NCBI GenBank assembly: GCA_964386525.1
Contig: CAYLSO010000174.1
Coordinates: 1 to 5,909, forward strand
DNA from: CAYLSO01 sp964386525
GTDB taxonomy: Bacteria; Eisenbacteria; RBG-16-71-46; DASYSL01
Reading direction: 5' to 3'
Length of the DNA: 5,909 nt
In this document: piece after piece, positions 4,981 to 5,909 of the stretch
Layout: every line of letters starts with the position of its first letter
How positions within the stretch are numbered: the stretch's first letter is position 1
The notes under the pieces: model-generated
Database searches by the model: none
What the model saw: the letters and a program-made list of their open reading frames with translations, nothing else
What the model was told of the DNA's origin: nothing
Translations under genes and position numbers: made by a program

Positions 4981-5890
4981 GGGGGCTGCCCGCAGCCACG
5001 CGCGGCCGGGCGCGGGTGCGCGGCAGCCTGAGCGCCAGAAAAGCATGGAGCTTCGGTCCGAGGACCCCGGCGCCGACCCCGAACAGGACCCCGGCCGCCG
5101 CGTCCACGGAATAGTGGAACCCCCCGTAGACCGTGCCGACGACCAGCGCCGGGACGATGAGCGCCTGGATGCGGAAGACCCGCGGGCTCAAACGCAGAGC
5201 CGACATCCACACCGCCACCGCCACAGCCGCGTGCGACGACGGGAACGCCGTGCCGAGGCTCGAGCCGCTCTGCACCAAGCGGTGCGCCAGGACGGCGATC
5301 CCGCCGCCCAGCGGCCCCAGGTCGGGGATCCCGAAGTGGTGGTACGGCCCCGTCACCGGATAGCAGAGGAACACCATCCCGCAGGCGAAGAAGGACAGCA
5401 TCACCGTGGTGAGCGACTCCTGGAACGCGCGCCAGCGGCCGGTGCCGTAGAGGGTGAACGCCAGCATCGGCGGCACCAGGTAATAGAAGAAGTAGGCGCC
5501 GTGCAGATACTGGCTGAGCCACGGCCAGGGCCAGATTCGGCGCAGCTCCTGGCTGGGCTGATAGCCGAAGAGTCGCTCTTCGAAGGCGGCGACGGTCGCG
5601 TCGTGCGGGCCGACGCCGGTGAGCTGCGTGAGCCAGTGGTACTCGAAGTAGAAGACGGGCAGCAGCAGGAGCGGATAGAAGTCGCGCACCCAGCGCAGCA
5701 CGGGTGACGGGTGCGGCGCGGTCGCGGCCATGCGCAACAGCAGCACCCCGGCCACCGCGTGCGCCACCCCCAGCAGAGCCCAGACGGGGAGGTGGGCGTG
5801 CAGGGCCACCATCAGGCAGAAGGTGACGGCGAGGTAGAGCAGCACCAGCGCGTCCACGGGACGCAACCCCGAATCGAGCGGGCCGGGCAC
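4955..5890 (-). CDS. PAP2-superfamily membrane phosphatase / phosphotransferase (Aur1-like type)
   Basis: This is a polytopic inner-membrane enzyme of the type 2 phosphatidic acid phosphatase superfamily, acting on lipid phosphates or transferring a phospho-head group, with a periplasm-facing active site. The 311 residues include the core motif GTAFPSSHAAVAVAVW (213-228, catalytic-type His220) and YGGFHYSVDAAAGVLFG (255-271), with His259 as the expected nucleophile and Asp263 as its partner. The classical first motif KxxxxxxRP is not seen. RDFYPLLLLPVF (69-80) and YPVTGPYHHFG (177-187) recall the Aur1/inositolphosphotransferase-like subgroup, which also lacks it. Six or more helices are visible, and the C-terminal tail (290-311) is Arg/Pro-rich. 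The GTG start at 5890 has no ribosome binding site and the frame stays open to the window edge, so the real start may lie further right; a GTG at residue 12 is another option. Substrate and product cannot be read from sequence. Confidence 0.85.
   Translation of the reverse strand: MPGPLDSGLRPVDALVLLYLAVTFCLMVALHAHLPVWALLGVAHAVAGVLLLRMAATAPHPSPVLRWVRDFYPLLLLPVFYFEYHWLTQLTGVGPHDATVAAFEERLFGYQPSQELRRIWPWPWLSQYLHGAYFFYYLVPPMLAFTLYGTGRWRAFQESLTTVMLSFFACGMVFLCYPVTGPYHHFGIPDLGPLGGGIAVLAHRLVQSGSSLGTAFPSSHAAVAVAVWMSALRLSPRVFRIQALIVPALVVGTVYGGFHYSVDAAAGVLFGVGAGVLGPKLHAFLALRLPRTRARPRVAAGSPLPKIGGGF
4962..4985 (-). terminator. Weak terminator-like hairpin at the end of the PAP2 gene
   Basis: On the minus strand CCCCCTTC (4985-4978) pairs with GGAGGGGG (4969-4962), one pair being T-G, around an 8-nt loop. 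TTTCT follows. Only three consecutive T residues follow the stem and the hairpin lies inside the last PAP2 codons, so it is at best a weak intrinsic terminator. It overlaps the promoter candidate for the next gene. Confidence 0.25.
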
Positions 5891-5909
5891 CTCGGCGGGC
5901 GGATCGGCG

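Noticed and set aside
4789..5046. N-terminal extension of the histidine-rich membrane protein by 86 residues
   Set aside because: The extension reads as Arg/Pro/Gly-rich sequence without structure, overlaps the PAP2 gene, and a good ribosome binding site marks the ATG at 4788.

Overview
The window is very GC-rich (roughly 70% by eye, with G or C at nearly every third codon position). It looks like ordinary chromosomal DNA of a high-GC Gram-negative bacterium. The Mla/MCE lipid transporter implies an outer membrane, and its style resembles deltaproteobacterial or related uncultured lineages. That placement is an impression; there is no marker gene here to fix the taxon. I see no mobile element, CRISPR array, rRNA or tRNA.

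Layout. Positions 1-2035 (minus strand, transcribed right to left) hold a compact operon mlaE-mlaF-mlaD: permease, ATPase and MCE-domain protein, with overlapping ends (20 bp or less for mlaE/mlaF, 4 bp for mlaF/mlaD). mlaD runs off the left edge. A good sigma70-like promoter lies at 2123-2151, ahead of mlaE. Just upstream, at 2197-2370 (minus), is a 57-residue two-helix membrane protein with a near-perfect Shine-Dalgarno sequence. A divergent intergenic region (2371-2465) separates it from a plus-strand MFS transporter (2466-3809) that may be translated from a leaderless mRNA.

The MFS gene converges on, and overlaps by 83 bp, a minus-strand polytopic membrane protein of unknown function (3727-4788) with recurring histidine motifs. 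Upstream of that, also minus strand, is a PAP2-superfamily membrane enzyme (4955-5890) whose true start may lie beyond the right edge. The 166-bp gap between the last two holds a GC-rich leader ending in a strong hairpin against the ribosome binding site.

How the genes may work together. Every gene encodes a membrane or membrane-associated protein. The Mla genes move phospholipids between inner and outer membrane, and the PAP2 protein probably acts on lipid phosphates or lipid head groups, so an envelope-lipid theme is plausible. Only the mla genes are a clear functional unit; links among the others are inference from proximity. The points most worth a second look are the small membrane protein, the histidine-rich membrane protein, the V-for-G change in the MlaF signature motif, the antisense-derived MFS tail, and two genes whose Shine-Dalgarno sequence sits directly behind a strong leader hairpin.
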